Shown: positions 54,795 to 62,870 of the stretch, one piece after another | How the letters are laid out: each line of letters starts with the position of its first letter | Position numbering within the stretch: the stretch's first letter is position 1 | Origin: Blastococcus capsensis | GTDB lineage: Bacteria; Actinomycetota; Actinomycetes; Mycobacteriales; Geodermatophilaceae | Assembly (NCBI RefSeq): GCF_030165005.1 | Contig: NZ_JASNNW010000001.1 | Coordinates: 1 to 64,000, forward strand | DNA length: 64,000 nucleotides | Direction of reading: 5' to 3' | Translations under genes and position numbers: made by a program | Notes under the pieces: generated by a model | Seen by the model: the letters and a program-made list of their open reading frames with translations, nothing else | Databases searched by the model: none | Told to the model about the DNA's origin: nothing

Positions 54795-56876
54795 TCAGGC
54801 GGGCACGGCCACCCCCGCCGGAGCGGGCTCGTAGCCCAGCGGGCCGCGGTCGAAGGTGGCCGTCCCGTGCGTGACCGAGCGGAGGACGCCGGGGTAGCCG
54901 AGCAGCTCGACCTCCGGCACCTCCGCGCGCACCGTGGTGCGGTCCCGGCCGTCCTGGGCCTCCGAGCCGGTCACCCGGGCGCGCCGGGAGGACAGGTCGC
55001 TCATCACCGCGCCCACGTACTCGCTGGGCGCCTCCACCTCGATCTGGCACCAGGGCTCCAGCACCCGGGTCCCGACCGCGGCCACCAGCTCCCGCAGCGC
55101 CAGCGCTCCCGCCGCCTGGAACGCGGCGTCGGAGGAGTCGACCGAGTGCGCCTTGCCGTCGACCAGGGTCACCCGGACGTCCACCAGCGGCCGGTCACCG
55201 TTCACCCCTCGCTCGGCCTGGGCCCGGATGCCCTTCTCCACGCTGCCGTGGAACTGGGAGGGCACCGTCCCCCCGACGATCCGCTGCTCGAACACGATGC
55301 CCGAGCCGGGCGGGCCCGGCTCCCCCTCCACCACGACCACGGCGTACTGCCCGTGCCCGCCGGACTGCTTGACGTGCCGGCCGGTCACGCGGGCCGGGCC
55401 GCACAGCGTCTCCACCAGCGGCACCCGCACCGGCACGGTGGTGACCGCGACGCCGTGCCGGGTGCTCAGCCGCTCCAGGAGGACCTCGGCGTGCGCGTCG
55501 CCGACGCACCACAGGAGCAGCTGACCGGTGGCGGCCCGTCGTTCCAGCCGCACCGTGGGATCCTCGGCGACCAGCCGGGCGAGCGCGGTGGCCAGTCGGT
55601 CCTCGTCGGCCCGCGAGGCCGCCTCCACCGCGACCGGGAGCTGCGGCACGGGCAGCTGCCACGGCGGGACCAGCCGCGGCTCCTCGGGACTGCTCAGGGT
55701 GTCGCCGGTCTCCGCGGTGGTCAGCCGGCTCACCGCGCAGATGTCGCCCGCCGGGCACGCCGCCACCGGGCGCAGCGCGGCACCCAGCGGCGCGGACAGG
55801 ACGCCGATCCGCTCGTCGGCATCGTGATCGGGGTGGCCCCGTTCGGCCATCCCGTGACCGGAGACGTGCACGGCGACGTCGGGTCGCAGCGTGCCGGAGA
55901 AGACCCGGACCAGGGAGACCCGGCCGACGTAGGGGTCGGTGGTCGTCTTCACGACCTCGGCCACCAGCGGGCCGTCCGGGTCGCAGGCCAACGGCGGCGC
56001 GGCCGAACCGTGGAGGTGCGTGACCGGCGGGCAGCCGTGCTCGGCGGGGCAGGGAAGGGCGGAGACCAGCAGGTCGAGCAGCTCGCGGACGCCGACGCCG
56101 GTCACCGGTGAGGCGCAGAGGACCGGGTGGAAGTGCCCCCGGGCGACAGCGGTCTCGAGGTCGGCCACGAGGTCGGCGACCGCCAACTCCTCGCCGGCGA
56201 GGTAACGCTCCATCAGCGTCTCGTCCTCGCTGTCGCCGATGATGCCCTCGATCAGCTCGCCGCGGAGCCGGTCGGCGTCCTGGTCCCCGACCGGCACGGA
56301 GTCGACGTCCGGCTCCAGCAGCGACACCAGCCCCCGGGCCGCCCCGTCGGGACCGCGCTCGACCAGGTGCAGGGGGTAGACCCCCTCCCCCAGCATCAGC
56401 TGGCAGAGCCGGACGGCCTCGGCCACGTCGGCGCGCGGCCGGTCGATCTGGCTGAGGACGACGGCGCGCGGCATCCCGACCGCGGCGCACTCCTCCCACA
56501 GCTGCACGGTGGCGGCGTCCACCCCGGCCACGGCGGAGACCACGAAGAGCGCGGAGTCCGCGGCCCGGAGCCCGGCCCGCAGCTCCCCGACGAAGTCCGG
56601 CGAGCCGGGGGTGTCGAGCAGGGTCAGCCGGTGGCCGGCGTGCTCGACGGTGGCGACACCGAGGGACACCGAGCGCTGCTGGCGGACCTCGACCTCCTCG
56701 CTGTCCAGGCACGTGGTGCCGTCTTCCACGCGGCCGGCGCGGGGCACCGCTCCCGTCGCGGCCAGCAGCGCCTCGGCGAGCGTGGTCTTCCCGGCGCCCG
56801 CCCGTCCGACGAGCGCGACGTTGCGCACCGTCGCGGCCGGGCGGGGGGCGGGAGCCGGGGGGATGTCCTTGCCCAT
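54795..56876 (-). CDS. fusA2: EF-G2, elongation factor G-like GTPase
   Basis: A 693-residue translational-type GTPase. G1 is LVGRAGAGKTTLAEALL, G3 is LLDTPGSPDFVGEL, and the G4 motif is SQIDRP instead of the usual NKxD, as in the EF-G2 branch (Rv0120c type). Domains II-V follow with GGHGQYAVVVVE (domain IV), FEQRIVGGTVPSQFHGSVEKGIRAQAERGV and the C-terminal EFG_C fold (EAPSEYVGAVMSDLSSRRARVTG). Such proteins bind GTP and ribosomes but do not replace EF-G in elongation; the role is undefined. ATG 56876. Isolated gene. Confidence 0.93.
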   Translation of the reverse strand: MGKDIPPAPAPRPAATVRNVALVGRAGAGKTTLAEALLAATGAVPRAGRVEDGTTCLDSEEVEVRQQRSVSLGVATVEHAGHRLTLLDTPGSPDFVGELRAGLRAADSALFVVSAVAGVDAATVQLWEECAAVGMPRAVVLSQIDRPRADVAEAVRLCQLMLGEGVYPLHLVERGPDGAARGLVSLLEPDVDSVPVGDQDADRLRGELIEGIIGDSEDETLMERYLAGEELAVADLVADLETAVARGHFHPVLCASPVTGVGVRELLDLLVSALPCPAEHGCPPVTHLHGSAAPPLACDPDGPLVAEVVKTTTDPYVGRVSLVRVFSGTLRPDVAVHVSGHGMAERGHPDHDADERIGVLSAPLGAALRPVAACPAGDICAVSRLTTAETGDTLSSPEEPRLVPPWQLPVPQLPVAVEAASRADEDRLATALARLVAEDPTVRLERRAATGQLLLWCVGDAHAEVLLERLSTRHGVAVTTVPVRVPLVETLCGPARVTGRHVKQSGGHGQYAVVVVEGEPGPPGSGIVFEQRIVGGTVPSQFHGSVEKGIRAQAERGVNGDRPLVDVRVTLVDGKAHSVDSSDAAFQAAGALALRELVAAVGTRVLEPWCQIEVEAPSEYVGAVMSDLSSRRARVTGSEAQDGRDRTTVRAEVPEVELLGYPGVLRSVTHGTATFDRGPLGYEPAPAGVAVPA

Positions 56877-57020
56877 GGGGCGTCACCTCGGGCGTGGTCG
56901 CCGGGGACGGCGGCCCGTGCGCGGCGCACGGCGTCTCCCGGCTCGCTGACGTGTCGTGGATCACAGCCTGCCGTCTCGCGCGAACCCCGACAAGCCCTCC
57001 GGGCGTCTTCGGCGGCCTGT

Positions 57021-57545
57021 TCAGCTCCTGCGCAGGGCGCTGGATGCGAGGCGCCGTGCTCCACGGCGGTGGAGCAGCCAGCCACCCACGAGCAGGAGCG
57101 CCCCGGACGCCAGGAAGCCGAGGTCCCAGCTCAGCGGCGCGCCGAGGTCGTCGCGGACGTGGTGCACGCCGAGGATCTGGTGGTCGACGAGCCCTTCGAC
57201 GAGGTTGAACAGCCCCCACCCGGCCAGCACCAGGCCGAAGTGGAAGCTCCAGCTGGGTGCCAGGCGGCCCTGCCGCCAGGCGATCAGGGCGGTGATCGTG
57301 CCGGCGAAGGCCAGCATCCAGGTGGCCACGTGGAAGAAGCCGTCGGCCAGGGTGTTGATCTCCAGGCCGGCCAGCGTGGTCGGCTCCCACCGCTCCACGT
57401 CGCTGACCATGTGGTGCCACTGCAGGATCTGGTGCAGCACGATGCCGTCGACGAACCCGCCGAAGCCGAGCCCGTAGAGCAGCCCAGGTGACCTCGTGGG
57501 CATGCGTGCGACCCGGTCGGGAGCCGTCTCGGGAGCGGTGGCCAT
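57021..57545 (-). CDS. DUF2243 family membrane protein
   Basis: A 174-residue membrane protein with four helices. It starts PGLLYGLGFGGFVDGIVLHQILQWHHM, continues ADGFFHVATWMLAFAGTITALIAWRQG and GWGLFNLVEGLVDHQILGVHHVRDD. The several conserved His (LHQILQWHH, VDHQILGVHHV) are characteristic of DUF2243 and may bind a metal. The gene is 144 nt downstream of the EF-G2 start in the same direction. Function unknown. Confidence 0.92.
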   Translation of the reverse strand: MATAPETAPDRVARMPTRSPGLLYGLGFGGFVDGIVLHQILQWHHMVSDVERWEPTTLAGLEINTLADGFFHVATWMLAFAGTITALIAWRQGRLAPSWSFHFGLVLAGWGLFNLVEGLVDHQILGVHHVRDDLGAPLSWDLGFLASGALLLVGGWLLHRRGARRLASSALRRS

Positions 57546-57599
57546 GCCGCTGCGCTACCCCACTGCCGCCCCGGCACGCCCGCGACGCATGCTGGGTGC

Positions 57600-57800
57600 A
57601 TGACGACCGACCACGCGGCGGGCCGCGATCAGGCGACGGGGCGGGCGCACGCCGTCCTCCGCACCACCGCCGACCTGCCGGCCCCCTGGGCCGCGCTGTG
57701 CGGCGCCTCGGTCGGGGTGGTGCAGGGGCGCTGGGACGGCCCCCGCGGGACCGGCTCGGCCGACCCCTGCCCGGAGTGCCTTCTCCTCACGACCGGTTGA
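57600..57800 (+). CDS. small protein of unknown function with a CxxC motif
   Basis: A 66-residue protein, ATG 57600 to TGA 57800. Its second half has WAALCGASVGVVQGRW and a final CPECLL, so three cysteines could bind one zinc. Similar short W-x-x-L-C-G ... C-P-x-C proteins with such spacing are common actinobacterial hypotheticals. No ribosome-binding site is obvious. Moderate confidence that it is coding; no function can be given. Confidence 0.55.
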   Translation: MTTDHAAGRDQATGRAHAVLRTTADLPAPWAALCGASVGVVQGRWDGPRGTGSADPCPECLLLTTG

Positions 57801-58179
57801 CGGCCGACCCTTCTCGTCGTGGCGTGTCGTGAGCCGGTCGGAATCTTTGCGCAGCTGTTGGGGATAACGGTCGATCCGGATCGGGACCGCGGCACGACTC
57901 CGTCACCTGGCGGGCTACCGGGCCCGCCCCCGGACGAGATCCTCGAGGATCTGACCCGCACATCTGGAGCCCGGGCAACCGCATCGAGGGCTTCCGTGTG
58001 GGTTCACGTCCGGCGACCTCGGCCCCACCGGGAAGTGGCGGCAGGAGCTGCTGCGGAACCCGGCCTGGGATCCTGCCCGTCAGCGCGTCCCCCGTCCGGC
58101 CCCGCGGCCGGCCCTGCCACGACCGGAGAGACATGACGACCACCCGGCCACTCGCTCCTCGTCCTCCTCGGAGCGTCCG
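57801..58179. other. intergenic region with copy 3 of the dispersed element
   Basis: About 380 bp without a convincing gene. Apart from the element at 57856-57871 it contains GC-rich DNA with short inverted stretches (CGGGCTACCGGGCCCG near 57912). Frames in both directions are short and low-complexity. GGAGAGACATG at 58128 could start a frame that ends after 16 codons at the folD remnant and is not convincing. Confidence 0.5.
57856..57871 (+). repeat. dispersed element, copy 3 (TGTTGGGGATAACGGT)
   Basis: The 16-bp core TGTTGGGGATAACGGT is identical to copies 1 and 2; the next bases CGATC resemble copy 2 (GCATC). It lies 22.9 kb right of dif in the same orientation as copy 2. No gene start follows within 300 bp except the folD remnant at 58180. 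Confidence 0.75.
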
Positions 58180-58320
58180 ATGACCGCGCGGACCATCGAC
58201 GGGACCGCCGTCGCCAGGAAGGTGCGGGAGGACGTGGCGGACGGCGGCCCGATGACGATCGCCATGCTGCTGGCCAACACCCTCGTCGCGGCCCGGGCCC
58301 AGCAGGGCATCGGGAACTGA
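58180..58320 (+). pseudogene. folD: folD remnant with a large internal deletion
   Basis: A 46-codon frame reads like both ends of FolD joined together. TARTIDGTAVARKVREDVAD resembles the FolD N-terminus (M-x-A-x-x-DG-x-A-x-A-x-x-IR), and GGPMTIAMLLANTLVAARAQ resembles its C-terminus (GVGPMTIAMLxxNTxxAA). About 230 internal residues, including the folate site and NADP domain, are missing, yet the frame is preserved. It ends TGATG, overlapping the pabB start by one base, so it may still be translated as a leader. The enzyme function (methylene-THF dehydrogenase/cyclohydrolase) is lost at this locus; a second folD may exist elsewhere. Confidence 0.75.
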
Positions 58321-60137
58321 TGAGCCGGCCCTGGGCGCGGTTCGACGACCTGCGCGCGGGCGAGGCGCTGCACTGCCCGCCGCCCTCGCGGATCCTCACC
58401 GCGGCGCGGCCCGACGAGGTCGCCGGGGTGCTGCAGCAGGTCCACGACGCGACGGACCAGGGCAGCTGGGCGTTCGGGTACGTCGCCTACGAGGCGGCCG
58501 TGGGCCTGGATCCGCAGCTGCCGGGCGGGCACCCGCCGGCCGGAGACCTGCCGCTGGTGTGGTTCGGGCTGTGCGACGAGCCCGCCCGAGTCGCGTCGGT
58601 CGCCCCACCGGTCACGAGGGCACCGCCGACGTCGACCTGGGCCGCGGACTGGACCGACGCCGAGCACGCCGACGCCGTCGCCCGGGTCCGGGAGCAGATC
58701 GCGGCGGGCGAGACCTACCAGTGCAATTTGACCGACCGGCTGCGCTCCACCGTCACCGAGGATCCCCGGGACCTCTACGCCCGCCTGGCGCTCGCCCAGC
58801 GCGGCGCCTACAACGCCTACCTGGACCTCGGCCGGCACGTCGTGGCCAGCGCCAGCCCCGAGCTGTTCTTCGAGTGGTCGGGGGACGTCGTCCGGACGCG
58901 GCCCATGAAGGGCACCGCACCTCGCGGGCGCACCACCGCCGAGGACCGGGAGCAGAGCGGGCTCCTGCGGTCCAGCAGCAAGGAGCAGGCGGAGAACCTC
59001 ATGATCGTCGACCTGCTCCGCAACGACCTCGGCAAGGTCGCCGAGCTCGGCAGCGTGGGAGTGGACGAGCTGTTCACCCTCGAGCGCTACCCCACGGTCT
59101 GGCAGCTGACCTCGCAGGTCAGCGCCCGGATACCGGCCGGCACCGGGCTGCTGGACCTGTTCCGGGCGCTGTTCCCGTGCGGATCGGTCACCGGCGCCCC
59201 GAAGCACCGGACCATGCAGCTGATCGACCAGCTGGAGCCGATGCCGCGCGGCGTCTACTGCGGCGCCGTGGGGCTGGTCGCTCCCCCGACCGCGGCGTTC
59301 CGGGCGCGGTTCAACGTCGCGATCCGGACGGCCGTGGTCGACCGGACGACCGGGGACGCGGTGTACGGAGCCGGTGGCGGCATCACCTGGGGGTCCGAAG
59401 CGGCGCGGGAACGCGCGGAGCTGCACGCCAAGGCCGCGGTCCTCTCCCACGACGTCACCGAGCACCGCCTCCTGGAGACGCTGGCGTTCGTCCCCGGCGA
59501 GGGGCTGCGCAACCTCGAGCGGCACCTGGCCCGGATGGCCGACTCGGCCGACTGGGCCGGCTTCTCCTGCGATCGGGCGGCGGTCCGGGACGCCGTCCAC
59601 CGGGCCGTCTCCGGGCGCGCCGGCGCGCGGCGGGTACGGGTGCTGCTCTCCCGGGACGGGGACGTCGAGGTCGGGGTGGAGGCGCTGCCCCCGGCCGTCG
59701 AGCGGCCGGTCCGGCTGGCGCTGGACGACGATCCCGTGGACGCCGGCAACCCGTGGCTGCAGCACAAGAGCACCCGCCGCGACGTCTACCTGACCCGGGC
59801 GCTGCGCCACCCCGAGGCCGACGACGTCGTCCTGGTCAACCAGCACGGCGAGCTCACCGAGACCACCATCGCGAACCTCGCCCTGCGCCTCGGGGACCGG
59901 TGGTGGACCCCGCCCACGAGCTCCGGCTGCCTCCCGGGCGTCGAGCGCGCCCGGCTGCTGGAGTCCGGCCGGCTGCACGAGCGCGTGCTCTCCGCCGGTG
60001 ACCTGCGCGACGCCGAGGCGATCGCCGTGGTGAGCTCGCTGCGGGGCTGGCGCGAGGCCCGGCTGGTCAGCGGACGCGCAGTCGCGCACGACCGGCCCGA
60101 GGCCGCCGTCGACACCTCTTCCGTGGGTGGACCGTGA
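58320..60137 (+). CDS. pabB: aminodeoxychorismate synthase component I fused to class IV aminotransferase/lyase domain
   Basis: A 605-residue PabB-PabC fusion for p-aminobenzoate (folate precursor) synthesis. Residues about 1-370 form the chorismate-binding domain: GETYQCNLTDRL, YNAYLDLG, ASPELFFEW, the ADC-synthase motif RPMKGTAPRG, LLRSSSKEQAENLMIVDLLRNDLGKV and GSVTGAPKHRTMQLIDQLE. Residues about 385-600 are a class IV PLP domain (LLETLAFVPGEGLRNLERHLARM, LQHKSTRRDVYL with the PLP lysine, ELTETTIANLAL). It could convert aminodeoxychorismate to pABA and pyruvate itself. The ATG overlaps the folD remnant stop and the stop overlaps the next GTG. Confidence 0.93.
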   Translation: MSRPWARFDDLRAGEALHCPPPSRILTAARPDEVAGVLQQVHDATDQGSWAFGYVAYEAAVGLDPQLPGGHPPAGDLPLVWFGLCDEPARVASVAPPVTRAPPTSTWAADWTDAEHADAVARVREQIAAGETYQCNLTDRLRSTVTEDPRDLYARLALAQRGAYNAYLDLGRHVVASASPELFFEWSGDVVRTRPMKGTAPRGRTTAEDREQSGLLRSSSKEQAENLMIVDLLRNDLGKVAELGSVGVDELFTLERYPTVWQLTSQVSARIPAGTGLLDLFRALFPCGSVTGAPKHRTMQLIDQLEPMPRGVYCGAVGLVAPPTAAFRARFNVAIRTAVVDRTTGDAVYGAGGGITWGSEAARERAELHAKAAVLSHDVTEHRLLETLAFVPGEGLRNLERHLARMADSADWAGFSCDRAAVRDAVHRAVSGRAGARRVRVLLSRDGDVEVGVEALPPAVERPVRLALDDDPVDAGNPWLQHKSTRRDVYLTRALRHPEADDVVLVNQHGELTETTIANLALRLGDRWWTPPTSSGCLPGVERARLLESGRLHERVLSAGDLRDAEAIAVVSSLRGWREARLVSGRAVAHDRPEAAVDTSSVGGP

Positions 60138-60240
60138 GCGGCGGGGGGAACGGTCGCGACGACGTCGATCGCCAGTCGCTCGGCGGGTTCCTCGGCCGGC
60201 TGGCCGCGCGCATGGCCGCGCCCGGAGCGGGCGCCACCGC
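60134..60240 (+). pseudogene. truncated cyclodeaminase/cyclohydrolase (FTCD_C, FchA-like) remnant
   Basis: From GTG 60134 (overlapping the pabB stop as GTGA) the frame reads SLGGFLGRLAARMAAPGAGATAAVEAAL, the N-terminus of FTCD_C/methenyl-THF cyclohydrolase proteins (G-x-FL-x-x-LAAR-x-PAPGGG-x-AA). The normal PGGG is PGAG here. Homology stops after about 35 residues; the frame continues antisense into the 3' end of the cyclo-ligase gene up to 60478 without meaning. The rest of the gene (about 150 residues) is gone. End coordinate is approximate. Confidence 0.65.
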
Positions 60241-60309
60241 CGCGGTGGAGGCGGCGCTGTCGGCATCCCCCACCCGGCTGGACCTGGGGCACCAGGCAGC
60301 GGTCCCCGC

Positions 60310-60909
60310 TCAGCCGCCGTGGGGCGGGGCCAGGTCTTCCCAGCCGCCGGACGGCGTCACCACCGCCGTCACGGGGCGGTCGTGCACCTCGCGCGGCAGC
60401 TCGTCGACCCGTTCGTCGTCGAAGACGACGGTGACGAGCACGGCGTCCGGCCGCGCGTGCACCAGCGCCCGGTCGTAGTAGCCACCACCCCGGCCCAGCC
60501 GGATCCCGGTGCGGTCCACCGCCAGCGCCGGTACGACGACGGCGTCGGCCTGCCCGATCGCGGTGGGACCCAGCCGCGGTCCGGTGGGGTGCGACAACCC
60601 GAACCGGCCGGTCTCCAGTTCGCCGGTGCAGAGCCCCCACTCCAGCACCCGGCCCCGGACGGGCACGACCGGCAGCAGGATCCGGGCCCCGAGCCCGGCG
60701 TAGGCGTCCGGCAGCCGGCCGGTTCCCGGTTCGGTGGGATCCGGGACGAAGGCGGCCAGCGTGCGGACGCCGGCCAGCCCGGTGAGCAGCGCGGCGGCGA
60801 CCGCGTCGGCGGCCGCGACGCGGTCGGTCATCGGGCGGGCCCGCCGCCGGGCGAGCAGGTTCTCGCGCAGCACGACCTTCGTCAGGACCGGATCCGCCGG
60901 CTCCACCAT
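60310..60909 (-). CDS. 5-formyltetrahydrofolate cyclo-ligase
   Basis: Converts 5-formyl-THF to 5,10-methenyl-THF with ATP. The 199-residue protein has KVVLRENLLARRRARP (N-terminal substrate helix), LPVVPVRGRVLEWGL, ADAVVVPALAVDRTGIRLGRGGGYYDRAL (the signature RxGxGxGYYDR) and VFDDERVDELPREVHDRPV (normally PxxxHDxxxD). ATG 60909 is chosen, since the extension to 60957 is not conserved. It converges with the pabB/fchA-like strand. With folD and fchA-like remnants it forms a one-carbon folate neighbourhood. Confidence 0.93.
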   Translation of the reverse strand: MVEPADPVLTKVVLRENLLARRRARPMTDRVAAADAVAAALLTGLAGVRTLAAFVPDPTEPGTGRLPDAYAGLGARILLPVVPVRGRVLEWGLCTGELETGRFGLSHPTGPRLGPTAIGQADAVVVPALAVDRTGIRLGRGGGYYDRALVHARPDAVLVTVVFDDERVDELPREVHDRPVTAVVTPSGGWEDLAPPHGG

Positions 60910-61162
60910 CCCGGCAGCATAGGGATCTGGGCCCGGCGGGATGGTGCGGCCGACCACGGCGGGGCTGCGCCGGCCACGCTGCGCGTCGCTGGAACGGGCG
61001 ACCGCGCGGCACCCAGTCTCATGGTCGGGGCGTCCGGGCAGGGCTCCAGGAGACCCCCCTTGAGGGGAGATCAGCCGGCAGGGGCTTCATTACCGTCGCC
61101 CGCCTGCCGACCACGAATTGAAAGGTCCGCACGGGCGCGGGTCTCGAACGCGGGAGACAGAC

Positions 61163-61825
61163 ATGGCACTCATCGAGGGACTCGCGGCGCTCGCCGCCAA
61201 GATCGCCGGCGTCGGCACCGTGGCACAGGCCACCGCAGGGCTGGGCATCGCCGTTGCCGGCGTGACCGGTGCGGGCGCGGCGGGGGCACTGCCCGAGCCG
61301 ATCCAGGACTCCGTGGCCGCCGCCGTGGAGACGGTCTCGCCGTTCGACCTGCCGGACTCCGACGACGCCGGCGAGACCGACGACTCGGGTCTGGAGCGGC
61401 CGGGCGCCCTGCCTGACGTCGACGACTCCGACAGCGACGACTCCGACAGCCTCGACGACGGCGACACTCCGCAGCGGCTGGCCGAGAAGGCGGAGGAGGA
61501 GGCCCGGGAGGCCGCCGAAGAGGCGGAGGAGGAGGCCCGGGAGGCCGCCGAAGAGGCCGAGGAGCAGGCCCGCGAGGCCGCCGAAGACGCCGAGGAGGAC
61601 GCCCGCGAAGCCGCCGAAGAAGCCGACGAGCAGGCCCGCGAAGCCGAGGAAGAGGCCCGTGAAGCCGCCGAGGAGGCCGAGGAGCGAGCCCGCGAGGCGG
61701 CCGAGGAGGCCGAGGAGGCCGAGGAGCAGGCCCGCGAGGCGGCCGAGCGCGAGAATTCCGGCTCCGGCTCGGAGGACTCGGGTCCCGGCGGTGGGGACGA
61801 CTCCAGCGATTCGGATGACGACTGA
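61163..61825 (+). CDS. coiled-coil protein with hendecad repeats
   Basis: A 220-residue acidic protein. Residues 1-55 are an Ala/Gly-rich hydrophobic N-terminus (ALAAKIAGVGTVAQATAGLGIAVAG), possibly a membrane-inserting or signal-like segment, then an Asp/Ser-rich linker (DDSDSDDSDSLDDGD). Residues about 105-196 are one long helix built from 11-residue units of the form EEAEEEAREAA, at least five in phase and then with 7- and 14-residue steps. Hendecads give a right-handed or nearly straight coiled coil. The C-terminus is Ser/Asp-rich. GGGAGA precedes the ATG and a strong terminator follows. Function unknown. Confidence 0.8.
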   Translation: MALIEGLAALAAKIAGVGTVAQATAGLGIAVAGVTGAGAAGALPEPIQDSVAAAVETVSPFDLPDSDDAGETDDSGLERPGALPDVDDSDSDDSDSLDDGDTPQRLAEKAEEEAREAAEEAEEEAREAAEEAEEQAREAAEDAEEDAREAAEEADEQAREAEEEAREAAEEAEERAREAAEEAEEAEEQAREAAERENSGSGSEDSGPGGGDDSSDSDDD

Positions 61826-61846
61826 CAGCTGCACGTCGTCGTGAAC

Positions 61847-61882
61847 CAGCAGGGCCCCGCTCGCTCGAGCGGGGCCCTGCTG
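61847..61882 (+). terminator. intrinsic terminator of the coiled-coil gene
   Basis: Perfect 17-bp stem CAGCAGGGCCCCGCTCG and its complement with a 2-nt centre, 21 nt after the TGA at 61825. It is followed by CATCG and no U tract, so it is an I-shaped actinobacterial terminator. Confidence 0.88.
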
Positions 61883-62136
61883 CATCGTCCCCGTATCGAA
61901 TATCGCTGACCAACTGGTGGCCGAGCACCCATGGAGGTCGGGACGGCGCCGGCAGCAGTCCTGGCGCGCAGCGCTGAGCCCTCCCCCGTGAGGCGACCGG
62001 AGAGGGCCCGCAACGCTGATCGTGGGTGACTGGATCACTCCGTGACAGCCGACCGGTATGTCGCCATCTCGGCGACTGCACTTCACCGGACGGGGTAGTG
62101 CGCCACCATCCCCCTCGGACGAAATGGGAGAGGTTC

Positions 62137-62424
62137 ATGGCAGAGCAGCCAGGCACAGCGAACGTTACTCAGCCGGTCACCGACGACAGCATCCGCGTTC
62201 GGCAACTCAGTCACTACCAGTTCTCCTGGGTCGCCCAGGAACCGGGAGCACCGGGTGTGTTCACCCTCCAGCTCGTGCTCGACCAGGGCGCCTGGGAGGA
62301 AGTCGTCACCGTCTCTGCGGAGGACGCGGATGTCCTCCAGGATCTCCTCCGGGACAGCAAGAACGCCCACTACGACGTTGGCCGTCGAACGCTCATGTTC
62401 GGGACGACACCAATCGACGGATAG
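62137..62424 (+). CDS. small uncharacterised protein
   Basis: A 95-residue soluble protein: VTQPVTDDSIRVRQLSHYQFSWVAQEPGAPGVFTLQLVLDQGAWEEVVTVSAEDADVLQDLL, ending SKNAHYDVGRRTLMFGTTPI. It alternates beta strands with one helix and has no signal peptide. GGGAGAGG precedes the ATG and a good hairpin terminator follows, so it is probably a real single-gene transcript. No family is recognised. Confidence 0.75.
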   Translation: MAEQPGTANVTQPVTDDSIRVRQLSHYQFSWVAQEPGAPGVFTLQLVLDQGAWEEVVTVSAEDADVLQDLLRDSKNAHYDVGRRTLMFGTTPIDG

Positions 62425-62452
62425 CCGACCGGACTCCTCGTCGATCTCGTCG

Positions 62453-62487
62453 CTGAGCCCCGCTGTCTTCTCGACGGCGGGGCTCAG
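62453..62487 (+). terminator. intrinsic terminator after the 95-residue gene
   Basis: CTGAGCCCCGCTGTC, 5-nt loop TTCTC, then GACGGCGGGGCTCAG: a 15-bp stem with one G-T wobble, followed by TTCTTGG. It is 28 nt after the stop at 62424. Confidence 0.85.
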
Positions 62488-62870
62488 TTCTTGGTGCCGC
62501 CAGGTTCAGTCGGCATCACTGCGTCCGGCTCAACACGTGGGAACGCTGCTGTCCGTGGAGGAGCGCTGGATGACATCAGCGCCCCGGTGATCGGCGCCGG
62601 CAGCCCCTGCCCGCGTCTGCTCACTGGCGGCGGCGGAGACCCGCGGGCCGGACAGAAGTGGCGACGACAACGCGGCGCGACGGCGAGCGGTCGTGGAGGA
62701 CGGCGAAGTCCAGCGGCGCACCTGCCTGGTGTCGGCCGGCGGGCCCACGAGACCGGTACGGCGAGCGGTGCCAGGCCGAGCCGGGTGGCGGCGGACCCAC
62801 TCACCACGACTCCCGGATGTCGTTCGGCACCTCCCCGCGGAGGACGGGTCGTCGGCGACGTCGGGAGGCT
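62488..62870. other. gene-free interval before the glycosyltransferase 3' end
   Basis: About 380 bp with only low-complexity frames (Arg/Gly/Pro) in both directions. No promoter, hairpin or repeat stands out. It separates the small hypothetical gene from the convergent glycosyltransferase. Confidence 0.5.

Noticed and set aside
61090-62013. Minus-strand Ser/Ala repeat frame and apparent tandem DNA repeats at 61490-61740, which could suggest a CRISPR or satellite array
   Set aside because: The periodicity is 33 bp without unique spacers and is fully explained by hendecad coding on the plus strand.
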